From Pterois miles (lineage: Eukaryota; Chordata; Actinopteri; Perciformes; Scorpaenidae), in the NCBI GenBank assembly GCA_947000775.1, contig CAMQGK010000007.1, positions 657,501-721,500 on the forward strand: a DNA stretch of 64,000 bases, read 5' to 3'. The position numbers were made by a program, and so were the translations under genes. This document shows, piece after piece, positions 12,321 through 24,533 of the stretch. Below the pieces are notes generated by a model. It ran no database searches. It was not told where the DNA came from and saw nothing but the letters and a program-made list of their open reading frames with translations. Within the stretch, counting starts at the first letter, position 1. Every line of letters starts with the position of its first letter.

Positions 12321-15300
12321 AAATAGAAGCTTAACATTCCGGAATTGTTACGTTATAGGTTCTGAAATAGAAGCTGAACATTCTGGAATTGTTACGTTTT
12401 ATGTTCCAAAATAGAAGCTGAACATTCTGAAATTTTAACGTTGTCTTCTAAAATAGAAGCTTAACATTCCAGAATTTTAACGTTATATGTTCTAAAATAG
12501 AAGTTGAACATTCTGGAATTGTACATTGTATGTTCTAAAATAGAAGCTGAACATTCTGGAATTGTTACGTTATATGTTCTAAAATAGAAGATGAATATTC
12601 CGGAATTTTAACGTTATGTGTTCTAAAATAGAAGCTGAACATTCCGCAATTTTAATGTCATGTGTTCTAAAATAGAAGCTGAACATTCTGAAATTTTAAC
12701 GTTGTCTTCTAAAATAGAAGCTTAACATTCCGGAATTGTTACGTTACATGTTCTGAAATAGAAGCTGAACATTCTGGAATTGTCATGTTATATGTTCTAA
12801 AATAGAAGCTGAACATTCTGAAATTTTAAAATTGTCCTCTAAAATACAAGCTGAACATTCGGGAATTGTACGTTGTATGTTCTAAAATAGAAGCTGAACA
12901 TTCTGGAATTGTACGTTGTATGTTCTAAAATAGAAGCTGAACATTCTGGAATTGTTACGTTATATGTTCTAAAATAGAAGATGAATATTCTGGAATTTTA
13001 ACGTTGTGTGTTCTAAAATAGAAGCTGAACATTCCCGAAATTTTATGTCATGTGTTCTAAAACAGAAGCTGAACATTCTGGAATTGTTATGCAATATGTT
13101 CTAAAATAGAAGCTGAACATTCCGGAATTGTAACGTTATATGTTCTAAAATAGAAGCTGAACATTCCCTAATTGTAACGTTATATGTTCTAAAATAGAAG
13201 CTGAACATTCCGGAATTTTAACTTTATGTGTTCCAAAATAGCAGCTGAACATTCCGCAATTTTAATGTCATGTTTTCTAAAATAGAAGCTCAACTTTCTG
13301 CAATTGTTTCATTATATGTTCTAAAATAGAAGCTGAACATTCTGAAATTTTAATGTTGTCTTCTAAAATAGAAGCTTAACATTCCGGAATTGTTACGTTA
13401 TATGTTCTGAAATAGAAGCTGAACATTCTGGAATTGTTACGTTTTATTTTCTAAAATAGAAGCTGAACATTCTGGAATTTTTACGTTTTATGTTCTAAAA
13501 TAGAAGCTGAACATTTCAGAATTTTAATGTCATGTGTTCTAAAATAGAATCTGAACATTTTGAAATGTTAACGTCGTGTTCTAAAATAGAATCTGAACAT
13601 TCCCTAATTGTAACGTTATATGTTCTAAAACAGAAGCTGAACATTCTAGAATTGTCATGTTATATGTTCTAAAATAGAAGCTGAACATTCGGGAATTTTA
13701 ACGTTATGTCTTCCAAAATAGCAGCTGAACATTCCACAATTTTAATGTCATGTGTTCTAAAACAGAAGCTGAACATTGTGGAATTGTTATGTTATATGTT
13801 CTAAAATAGAAGCTGAACATTCCGGAATTTTAACTTTATGTGTTCCAAAATAGAAGCTGAACTTTCCGCAATTTTAATGTCATGTGTTCTAAAATAGAAG
13901 GTGAACATTCTACAATAGTTTCGTTATATGTTCTAAAATAAAAGCTGAACGTTCTGAAATTTAAACATTATATGTTGTAAAATAGAAGCTGAACATTCTG
14001 AAATTTTAACATTGTCTTCTAAAATACAAGCTGAACATTCGGGAATTGTACGTTGTATGTTCTAAAATAGAAGATGAATATTCCGGAATTTTAACGTTAT
14101 GTGTTCTAAAATAGAAGCTGAACATTCCCGAATTTTAATGTCATGTGTTCTAAAACAGAAGCTGAACATTCTGGAATTGTTATGTAATATGTTCTAAAAT
14201 AGAAGCTGAACATTCCCTAATTGTAACGTTATATGTTCTAAAACAGAAGCAGAACATTCTGGAATTGTTATGTTATAAGTTCTAAAATAGAAGCTGAACA
14301 TTCTGGAATTGTTATGTATTATGTTCTTAAATAGAATCTGAACATTTCGAAATGTTAACATCGTGTTCTAAAATAGAAGCTGAACATTCTGTAATTGTTA
14401 CGTTATATGTTCTAAAACAGAAGATGAATATTCCGGAACTTTAACGTTATGTGTTCTAAAATAGAAGGTGAACATTCCTGAATTTTAATGTCATGTGTTC
14501 TAAAACAGAAGCTGATCATTCTGGAATTGTTATGTAATATGTTCTAAAATAGAAGCTGAACATATCAGGAATTGTACGTTGTATATTGTAAAATAGAAGT
14601 TGAACATTCCGGAATTTTAATGTCATGTGTTCAAAAATGGAAGCTGAACATTCTGGAATTGTATGTTTTATGTTCTAAAATAGAAGCTGAACATTCCTGA
14701 ATTTTAATGTCATGTGTTCTAAATAGAATCTGAACATTCCCTAATTGTAACGTTATGTATTCCAAAATAGAAGCTGAACATTCCGCAATTTTAATGTCAT
14801 GTGTTCTAAAATAGAAGCTGAACATTCTGCAAATGTTACGTTATATGTTCTAAAACAAAAGCTGAACATTCTGAAATTCTAACATTATATGTTGTAAAGT
14901 AGAAGCTGAACATTCTGGAATTGTACGTTGTATGTTCTAAAATAGAAGCTGAACAATCTGAAATTTCAACGTTGTCTTCTAAAATAGAAGCGTAACATTA
15001 CAGAATTTTAATGTCATATGTTCTATAAGAGAAGCTGAACATTCTGGAATTGTTACGTTATATGTTCTAAAATAGAAGATGAATATTCCGGAATTTTTAC
15101 GTTATGTGTTCTAAAATAGAAGCTGAACATTCCCGAATTTTATTGTCATGTGTTCTAAAATAGAAGCTGAACATTCCCTAATTGTAACGTTATATGTTCT
15201 AAAACAGAAGCTGAACATTCTGGAATTGTTATGATATATGTTCTAAAATAGAAGCTGAACATTCCGGAATTTTAACGTGATGTGTTCCAAAATAGAAGCT

Positions 15301-16020
15301 GAACATTCCGCAATTTTAATGTCATGTGTTCTAAAATAGAAGCTGAACATTCCCGAATTTTATTGTCATGTGTTCTAAAATAGAAGCTGAACATTCCCTA
15401 ATTGTAACGTTATAGGTTCTGAAATAGAAGCTGAACATTCTGGAATTGTTACGTTATATGTTCTAAAATAGAAGATGAATATTCCGGAATTTTAACGTTA
15501 TGTGTTCTAAAATAGAAGCTTAACATTCCGGAATTGTTACGTTATAGGTTCTGAAATAGAAGCTGAACATTCTGGAATTGTTACGTTTTATGTTCTAAAA
15601 TAGAAGCTGAACATTCTGAAATTTTAACGTTGTCTTCTAAAATAGAAGCTTAACATTCCAGAATTTTAACGTTATATGTTCTAAAATAGAAGTTGAACAT
15701 TCTGGAATTGTACATTGTATGTTCTAAAATAGAAGCTGAACATTCTGGAATTGTTACGTTATATGTTCTAAAATAGAAGATGAATATTCCGGAATTTTAA
15801 CGTTATGTGTTCTAAAATAGAAGCTGAACATTCCGCAATTTTAATGTCATGTGTTCTAAAATAGAAGCTGAACATTCTGAAATTTTAACGTTGTCTTCTA
15901 AAATAGAAGCTTAACACTCCGGAATTGTTACGTTATATGTTCTGAAATAGAAGCTGAACATTCTGGAATTGTCATGTTATATGTTCTAAAATAGAAGCTG
16001 AACATTCTGAAATTTTAAAA
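12321..16020 (+). repeat. Second copy of the 4586-bp-offset duplication, with short tail
   Basis: About 12321-15581 repeats 7735-10995 with few differences; for example the GATATTC at 10280 is GAAATTC in the second copy. The pair includes several otherwise rare monomers: AAAAATGGAAGC at about 10050 and 14635, CATATCAGG at about 9976 and 14562, and a TTCTATAAGAG monomer at about 10435 and 15020. About 15582-16020 continues with ordinary variants. No gene, promoter or other repeat class is visible. Confidence 0.82.
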
Positions 16021-16023
16021 TTT

Positions 16024-16721
16024 TCCTCTAAAATACAAGCTGAACATTCGGGAATTGTACGTTGTATGTTCTAAAATAGAAGATGAATATTCCGGAATTT
16101 TAACGTTATGTGTTCTAAAATAGAAGCTGAACATTCCCGAATTTTAATGTCATGTGTTCTAAAACAGAAGCTGAACATTCTGGAATTGTTATGTAATATG
16201 TTCTAAAATAGAAGCTGAACATTCCAGAATTGTAACGTTATATGTTCTAAAATAGAAGCTGAACATTCCCTAATTGTAACGTTATATGTTCTAAAACAGA
16301 AGCAGAACATTCTGGAATTGTTATGTTATATGTTCTAAAATAAAAGCTGAACATTCTGAAATTTTAAAATTGTCCTCTAAAATACAAGCTGAACATTCGG
16401 GAATTGTACGTTGTATGTTCTAAAATAGAAGATGAATATTCCGGAATTTTAACGTTATGTGTTCTAAAATAGAAGCTGAACATTCCCGAATTTTAATGTC
16501 ATGTGTTCTAAAACAGAAGCTGAACATTCTGGAATTGTTATGTAATATGTTCTAAAATAGAAGCTGAACATTCCAGAATTGTAACGTTATATGTTCTAAA
16601 ATAGAAGCTGAACATTCCCTAATTGTAACGTTATATGTTCTAAAACAGAAGCAGAACATTCTGGAATTGTTATGTTATATGTTCTAAAATAGAAGCTGAA
16701 CATTCCGGAATTTTAACTTTA
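16024..16721 (+). repeat. 349-bp tandem duplication (eight monomers) within the array
   Basis: The distinctive TCCTCTAAAATACAAGC at 16024 recurs at 16373, and the following seven monomers keep the same variant order, including the CAGAACATTCTGG monomer near 16307 and 16656. The offset is 349 bp, which is eight monomers, so the copies stay in register. This indicates a recent local unequal exchange. Confidence 0.85.
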
Positions 16722-16739
16722 TGTGTTCCAAAATAGAAG

Positions 16740-17500
16740 CTGAACATTCCGCAATTTTAATGTCATGTGTTCTAAAATAGAAGCTGAACATTCTACAATA
16801 GTTTCGTTATATGTTCTAAAATAAAAGCTGAACGTTCTGAAATTTAAACATTATATGTTCTAAAATAGAAGCTGAACATTCTGAAATTTTAACATTGTCT
16901 TCTAAAATAGAAGCTTAACATTCCGGAATTGTTACGTTATAGGTTCTGAAATAGAAGTTGAACATTCTGCAATTTTAATGTCACGTGTTCTGAAATAGAA
17001 TCTTAATATTCCGTAATTGTAACGTTAAGTGCTCTAAAATACAAGCTGAACATTCGGGAATTGTACGTTGTATGTTCTAAAATAGAAGCTGAACATTCTG
17101 GAATTGTACGTTGTATGTTCTAAAATAGAAGCTGAACATTCCGCAATTTTAATGTCATGTGTTCTAAAATAGAAGCTGAACATTCTACAATAGTTTCGTT
17201 ATATGTTCTAAAATAAAAGCTGAACGTTCTGAAATTTAAACATTATATGTTCTAAAATAGAAGCTGAACATTCTGAAATTTTAACATTGTCTTCTAAAAT
17301 AGAAGCTTAACATTCCGGAATTGTTACGTTATAGGTTCTGAAATAGAAGTTGAACATTCTGCAATTTTAATGTCACATGTTCTGAAATAGAATCTTAATA
17401 TTCCGTAATTGTAACGTTAAGTGTTCTAAAATACAAGCTGAACATTCGGGAATTGTACGTTGTATGTTCTAAAATAGAAGCTGAACATTCTGGAATTGTA
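16740..17500 (+). repeat. 392-bp tandem duplication (nine monomers) within the array
   Basis: The TCTACAATAG variant at 16792 recurs at 17184, offset 392 bp or nine monomers. The order of variants around it is the same in both copies, including the AATCTTAATATTCCG monomer near 17000 and 17391. A few substitutions separate the copies (GTCACGTG versus GTCACATG). Confidence 0.85.
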
Positions 17501-19789
17501 CGTTGTATGTTCTAAAATAGAAGCTGAACATTCCGGAATTGTTATGCAATATGTTCTAAAATAGAAGCTGAACATTCCGGAATTGTAACGTTATATGTTC
17601 TAAAATAGAAGCTGAACATTCTGAAATTTTAACGTTGTCTTCTAAAATAGAAGCTTAACATTCCAGAATTTTAACGTTATATGTTCTAAAATAGAAGCTG
17701 AACATTCTGGAATTGTACGTTGTATGTTCTAAAATAGAAGCTGAACATTATGGAATTTTAATGTCATGTGTTCTGAAATAGAATCTGAACATTCCGTAAT
17801 TGTAACGTTAAGTGTTCTAAAATACAAGCTGAACATTCGGGAATTGTACGTTGTATGTTCTAAAATAGAAGCTGAAAATTCTGGAATTGTACGTTGTATG
17901 TTCTAAAATAGAAGCTGAACATTCCGTAATTGTAACGTTAAGTGTTCTAAAATAGAAGCTGAACATTCTGGAATTTTTACGTTTTATGTTCTAAAATAGA
18001 AGCTGAACATTCTGCAATTGTTACGTTATATGTTCTAAAACAAAAGCTGAACATTCTGAAATTTTAACGTTATATGTTGTAAAATAGAAGCTGTACATTC
18101 TGGAATTGTACGTTGTATGTTCTAAAATAGAAGCTGAACATTCCGGAATTTTAATGTCATGTGTTCTAAAATAGAATCTGAACATTTCGAAATGTTAACA
18201 TCATGTTCTAAAATAGAAGCTGAACATTCCGCAATTTTAATGTCATGTGTTCTAAAATAGAAGCTGAACATTCTGAAATTTTAACGTTGTCTTCTAAAAT
18301 AGAAGCTTAACATTCCTGAATTGTTACATTATATGTTCTGAAATAGAAGCTGAACATTCTGGAATTGTTACGTTTTATGTTCTAAAATAGAAGCTGAACA
18401 TTCTGAAATTTTAACGTTGTCTTCCAAAATAGAAGCTGAACATTCCGCAATTTTAATGTCATGTGTTCTAAAATAGAAGCTGAACATTCTACAATAGTTT
18501 CGTTATATTTTCTAAAATAAAAGCTGAACGTTCTGAAATTTAAACATTATATGTTCTAAAATAGAAGCTGAACATTCTGAAATTTTAACATTGTCTTCTA
18601 AAATACAAGCTGAACATTCGGGAATTGTACGTTGTATGTTCTAAAATAGAAGATGAATATTCCGGAATTTTAACGTTATGTGTTCTAAAATAGAAGCTGA
18701 ACATTCCCGAATTTTAATGTCATGTGTTCTAAAACAGAAGCTGAACATTCTGGAATTGTTATGTAATATGTTCTAAAATAGAAGATGAACATTCCAGAAT
18801 TGTAACGTTATATGTTCTAAAATAGAAGCTGAACATTCCCTAATTGTAACGTTATATGTTCTAATACAGAAGCAGAACATTCTGGAATTGTTATGTTATA
18901 TGTTCTAAAATAGAAGCTGAACATTCCGGAATTTTAACTTTATGTGTTCCAAAATAGAAGCTGAACATTCCGCAATTTTAATGTCATGTGTTCTAAAATA
19001 GAAGCTGAACATTCTACAATAGTTTCGTTATATGTTCTAAAATAAAAGCTGAACGTTCTGAAATTTAAACATTATATGTTCTAAAATAGAAGCTGAACAT
19101 TCTGAAATTTTAACATTGTCTTCTAAAATAGAAGCTTAACATTCCGGAATTGTTACGTTATAGGTTCTGAAATAGAAGCTGAACATACTGGAATTGTTAC
19201 GTTTTATGTTCTAAAATAGAAGCTGAACATTCTGAAATGTTAACGTTGTCTTCTAAAATAGAAGCTTAACATTCCAGAATTTTAACGTTATATGTTCTAA
19301 AATAGAAGTTGAACATTCGGGAATTGTACGTTGTATGTTCTAAAATAGAAGCTGAACATTCTGGAATTTTAATGTCACGTGTTCTGAAATAGAATCTTAA
19401 CATTCCGTAATTGTAACGTTAACTGTTCTAAAATACAAGCTGAACATTCGTGAATTGTACGTTGTATGTTCTAAAATAGAAGCTGAACATTCTGGAATTG
19501 TACGTTGTATGTTCTAAAATAGAAGCTGAACATTCCGGAATTGTAATGTCATGTGTTCTAAAATAGAAGATGAACATTCTGGAATTTTTACGTTTTATGT
19601 TCTAAAATAGAAGCTGAACATTTTGAAATGTTAACGTCGTGTTCTTAAATAGAAGCTGAACATTCTGGAATTGTTACGTTATATGTTCTAAAATAGAAGC
19701 TGAACATTCCGGAATTGTAACGTTATATGTTCTAAAATAGAAGCTGAACAATCCCTAATTGTAACGTTATATGTTCTAAAATAGAAGCA

Positions 19790-20320
19790 GAACATTCTGG
19801 AATTGTTACGTTATATGTTCTAAAATAGAAGATGAATATTCCGGAATTTTAACGTTGTGTGTTCTAAAATAGAAGCTGAACATTCCCGAATTTTTATGTC
19901 ATGTGTTCTAAAACAGAAGCTGAACATTCTGGAATTGTTATGTAATATGTTCTAAAATAGAAGCTGAACATTCCGGAATTGTAACGTTATATGTTCTAAA
20001 ATAGAAGCTGAACATTCCCTAATTGTAACGTTATATGTTCTAAAACAGAAGCAGAACATTCTGGAATTGTTACGTTATATGTTCTAAAATAGAAGATGAA
20101 TATTCCGGAATTTTAACGTTGTGTGTTCTAAAATAGAAGCTGAACATTCCCGAATTTTTATGTCATGTGTTCTAAAACAGAAGCTGAACATTCTGGAATT
20201 GTTATGTAATATGTTCTAAAATAGAAGCTGAACATTCCGGAATTGTAACGTTATATGTTCTAAAATAGAAGCTGAACATTCCCTAATTGTAACGTTATAT
20301 GTTCCAAAACAGAAGCAGAA
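19790..20320 (+). repeat. 264-bp tandem duplication (six monomers) in H1
   Basis: A GTTGTGTG ending at 19854 recurs at 20118, six 44-bp monomers later, with the same variant order between. The same doublet is present in H2 near 29.78-30.31 kb, so it arose before the 9.95-kb unit was duplicated. It is absent in H3 because the 3.14-kb deletion removed it. Confidence 0.8.
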
Positions 20321-23300
20321 CATTCTGGAATTGTTATGTTATATGTTCTAAAATAGAAGCTGAACATTCCGGAATTTTAACTTTATGTGTTCCAAAATAG
20401 AAGCTGAACATTCCGCAATTTTAATGTCATGTTTTCTAAAATAGAAGCTCAACATTCTGCAATTGTTTCATTATATGTTCTAAAATAGAAGCTGAACATT
20501 CTGAAATTTTAATGTTGTCTTCTAAAATAGAAGCTTAACATTCCGGAATTGTTACGTTATATGTTCTGAAATAGAAGCTGAACATTCTGGAATTGTTACG
20601 TTTTATGTTCTAAAATTGAAGCTGAACATTCTGAAATTTTAACGCTGTCTTCTAAAATAGAAGCTTAACATTCCAGAATTTTAACGTTATATGTTCTAAA
20701 ATAGAAGCTGAACATTCTGGAATTTTAATGTCATGTGTTCTGAAATAGAATCTGAACATTCCGTAATTGTAACGTTAAGTGTTCTAAAATACAAGCTGAA
20801 CATTCGGGAATTGTACGTTGTATGTTCTAAAATAGAAGCTGAACATTCTGGAATTGTACGTTTTATGTTCTAAAATAGAAGCTGAACATTTCAGAATTTT
20901 AATGTCATGTGTTCTAAAATAGAATCTGAACATTTTGAAATGTTAACGTCGTGTTCTAAAATAGAATCTGAACATTCCCTAATTGTAACGTTATATGTTC
21001 TAAAACAGAAGCTGAACATTCTGGAATTGTCATGTTATATGTTCTAAAATAGAAGCTGAACATTCCGGAATTTTAATGTTATGTGTTCCAAAATAGAAGC
21101 TGAACATTCCGCAATTTCAATGTCATGTCTTCTAAAATAGAAGCTGAACATTCTGCAATTGTTACGTTATATGTTCTAAAACAAAAGCTGAACATTCTGA
21201 AATTTTAACGTTATATGTTGTAAAATAGAAGCTGAACATTCTGGAATTGTACGTTGTATGTTCTAAAATAGAAGCTGAACATTCCGGAATTTTAATGTCA
21301 TGTGTTCTAAAATAGAATCTGAACATTTCGAAATGTTAACATCATGTTCTAAAATAGAAGCTGAACATTCCGCAATTTTAATGTCATGTGTTCTAAAATA
21401 GAATCTGAACATTTCGAAATGTTAACATCATGTTCTAAAATAGAAGCTGAACATTCTGAAATTTTAACGTTGTCTTCTAAAATAGAAGCTTAACATTCCT
21501 GAATTGTTACATTATATGTTCTGAAATAGAAGCTGAACATTCTGGAATTGTTACGTTTTATGTTCTAAAATAGAAGCTGAACATTCTGAAATTTTAACGT
21601 TGTCTTCCAAAATAGAAGCTGAACATTCCGCAATTTTAATGTCATGTGTTCTAAAATAGAAGCTGAACATTCTACAATAGTTTCGTTATATTTTCGAAAA
21701 TAAAAGCTGAACGTTCTGAAATTTAAACATTATATGTTCTAAAATAGAAGCTGAACATTCTGAAATTTTAACATTGTCTTCTAAAATACAAGCTGAACAT
21801 TCGGGAATTGTACGTTGTATGTTCTAAAATAGAAGATGAATATTCCGGAATTTTAACGTTATGTGTTCTAAAATAGAAGCTGAACATTCCCGAATTTTAA
21901 TGTCATGTGTTCTAAAACAGAAGCTGAACATTCTGGAATTGTTATGTAATATGTTCTAAAATAGAAGCTGAACATTCCAGAATTGTAACGTTATATGTTC
22001 TAAAATAGAAGCTGAACATTCCCTAATTGTAACGTTATATGTTCTAATACAGAAGCAGAACATTCTGGAATTGTTATGTTATATGTTCTAAAATAGAAGC
22101 TGAACATTCCGGAATTTTAACTTTATGTGTTCCAAAATAGAAGCTGAACATTCCGCAATTTTAATGTCATGTGTTCTAAAATAGAAGCTGAACATTCTAC
22201 AATAGTTTCGTTATATGTTCTAAAATAAAAGCTGAACGTTCTGAAATTTAAACATTATATGTTCTAAAATAGAAGCTGAACATTCTGAAATTTTAACATT
22301 GTCTTCTAAAATAGAAGCTTAACATTCCGGAATTGTTACGTTATAGGTTCTGAAATAGAAGCTGAACATACTGGAATTGTTACGTTTTATGTTCTAAAAT
22401 AGAAGCTGAACATTCTGAAATGTTAACGTTGTCTTCTAAAATAGAAGCTTAACATTCCAGAATTTTAACGTTATATGTTCTAAAATAGAAGTTGAACATT
22501 CGGGAATTGTACGTTGTATGTTCTAAAATAGAAGCTGAACATTCTGGAATTTTAATGTCACGTGTTCTGAAATAGAATCTTAACATTCCGTAATTGTAAC
22601 GTTAACTGTTCTAAAATACAAGCTGAACATTCGTGAATTGTACGTTGTATGTTCTAAAATAGAAGCTGAACATTCTGGAATTGTACGTTGTATGTTCTAA
22701 AATAGAAGCTGAACATTCCGGAATTGTAATGTCATGTGTTCTAAAATAGAAGATGAACATTCTGGAATTTTTACGTTTTATGTTCTAAAATAGAAGATGA
22801 ATATTCCGGAATTTTAACGTTGTGTGTTCTAAAATAGAAGCTGAACATTCCCGAATTTTTATGTCATGTGTTCTAAAACAGAAGCTGAACATTCTGGAAT
22901 TGTTATGTAATATGTTCTAAAATAGAAGCTGAACATTCCGGAATTGTAACGTTATATGTTCTAAAATAGAAGCTGAACATTCCCTAATTGTAACGTTATA
23001 TGTTCCAAAACAGAAGCAGAACATTCTGGAATTGTTATGTTATATGTTCTAAAATAGAAGCTGAACATTCCGCAATTTTAATGTCATGTTTTCTAAAATA
23101 GAAGCTCAACATTCTGCAATTGTTTCATTATATGTTCTAAAATAGAAGCTGAACATTCTGAAATTTTAATGTTGTCTTCTAAAATAGAAGTTTAACATTC
23201 TGGAATTGTTAAGTTATATGTTCTGAAATAGAAGCTGAACATTCTGTAATTGTTACGTTTTATGTTCTAAAATAGAAGCTGAACATTCTGAAATTTTAAC

Positions 23301-24201
23301 GTTGTCTTCTAAAAAAGAAGCTTAACATTCCAGAATTTTAACGTTATATGTTCTAAAATAGAAGCTGAACATTCTGGAATTGTACGTTGTATGTTCTAAA
23401 ATAGAAGCTGAACATTCTGGAATTTTAATGTCATGTGTTCTGAAATAGAATCTGAACATTCCGTAATTGTAACGTTAAGTGTTCTAAAATACAAGCTGAA
23501 CATTCGGGAATTGTACGTTGTATGTTCTAAAAGAGAAGCTGAACATTCTGGAATTGTACGTTGTATGTTCTAAAATAGAATCTGATCATTCCCTAATTGT
23601 AACGTTATATGTTCTAAAACAGAAGCTGAACATTATGGAATTTTTACGTTTATGTACTAAAATAGAAGCTGAACATTTTGAAATGTTAACGTCGTGTTCT
23701 AAAATAGAAGCTGAACATTCTGGAATTGTTACGTTATATGTTCTAAAATAGAAGATGAATATTCCGGAATTTTAACGTTATGTGTTCTAAAATAGAAGCT
23801 GAACATTCCCGAATTTTTATGTCATGTGTTCTAAAACAGAAGCTGAACATTCTGGAATTGTTATGTAATATGTTCTAAAATAGAAGCTGAACATTCCGGA
23901 ATTGTAACGTTATATGTTCTGAAATAGAAGCTGAACATTCTGGAATTTTAACTTTATGTGTTCCAAAATAGAAGCTGAACATTCGGCAATTTTAATGTCA
24001 TGTTTTCTAAAATAGAAGCTCAACATTCTGCAATTGTTTCGTTATATGTTCTAAAATAGAAGCTGAACATTCTGAAATTTTAACGTTGTCTTCTAAAATA
24101 GAAGCTTAACATTCCGGAATTGTTACGTTATATGTTCTGAAATAGAAGCTGAACATTCTGGAATTGTTACGTTTTATGTTCTTGTTGTTGGGGGGCGGCA
24201 G

Positions 24202-24256
24202 TAGCTCAGTCTGTAGGGAGTTGGCTTGGGAACCGGAGGGTCACCGGTTCAAGTCC
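24202..24256 (+). promoter_or_regulatory. Internal Pol III promoter (A and B boxes) of SINE copy 1
   Basis: The A box is TAGCTCAGTCTGTAGGG at 24202-24218. The B box, GGTTCAAGTCC at 24246-24256, matches GGTTCRANYCC exactly. Spacing is tRNA-like. The head does not need to fold as a working tRNA; it continues into SINE body sequence, so it is not annotated as a tRNA gene. Confidence 0.85.
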
Positions 24257-24513
24257 CGATGGACCAAGAACTGAGTGTGAACTGGTAGCTGGAGAGGTGC
24301 CAGTTTACCTCTTGGGCACTGCCGAGGTGCCCCTGAGCAAGGCACCAAACCCCCAACTGCTCGGGGCGCTTGTCAGGAGCAGCCCCCCCACTCTGACATC
24401 TCTCCATTGATGCATGTGCATGTGTGTGTTTCGGGTCTGCACGTACCGTGTATAAGTTAACAAACAGAGTGTAAAAAGTTGAATTTCCCCTCGCGGGACT
24501 AATAAAGGTTGAT

Positions 24514-24533
24514 CTTCTTCTTCTTCTTCTTCT
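24514..24533 (+). repeat. (CTT)n tail of SINE copy 1
   Basis: Six consecutive CTT-type units end the SINE and run straight into the TTCTAAAATAG of the satellite monomer. The same tail is at about 34458-34477 and 40957-40976. No length difference among the three copies is visible, which fits recent copying since such microsatellites usually change fast. Confidence 0.85.

Larger units (their letters stand above)
24183..24533 (+). mobile_element. tRNA-derived SINE, copy 1 (in H1)
   Basis: A roughly 350-bp GC-richer insertion splits a monomer between TATGTTCT (ends 24182) and AAAATAG (resumes 24534). In order it shows a G-run, a tRNA-like head with A box (24202-24218) and B box (24246-24256), and a central segment with GAGGTGCCCCTGAGCAAGG and CCCCCAACTGCTCGGGGCGC. 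Next come a TGTGCATGTGTGTG stretch, AATAAA at 24501-24506 and a (CTT)n tail. This is the structure of a full-length tRNA-type SINE, and the central segment resembles that of widespread teleost SINEs (a V-SINE type is possible; I am not certain of the family). SINEs encode no protein and rely on a LINE for mobilisation. A TTCT flanks both sides but merges with the CTT tail, so the target duplication cannot be separated from it. Confidence 0.9.

Noticed and set aside
23518..23751. Plus-strand 77-residue open frame, also at 33463 and 39962
   Set aside because: Again translated satellite (repeated SKIEAEH-like units). It recurs only because the 9.95-kb unit is duplicated.
24192..24267. A tRNA gene
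   Set aside because: A and B boxes are good but the sequence continues into SINE body and a CTT tail, with no mature tRNA 3' end. It is the SINE head.
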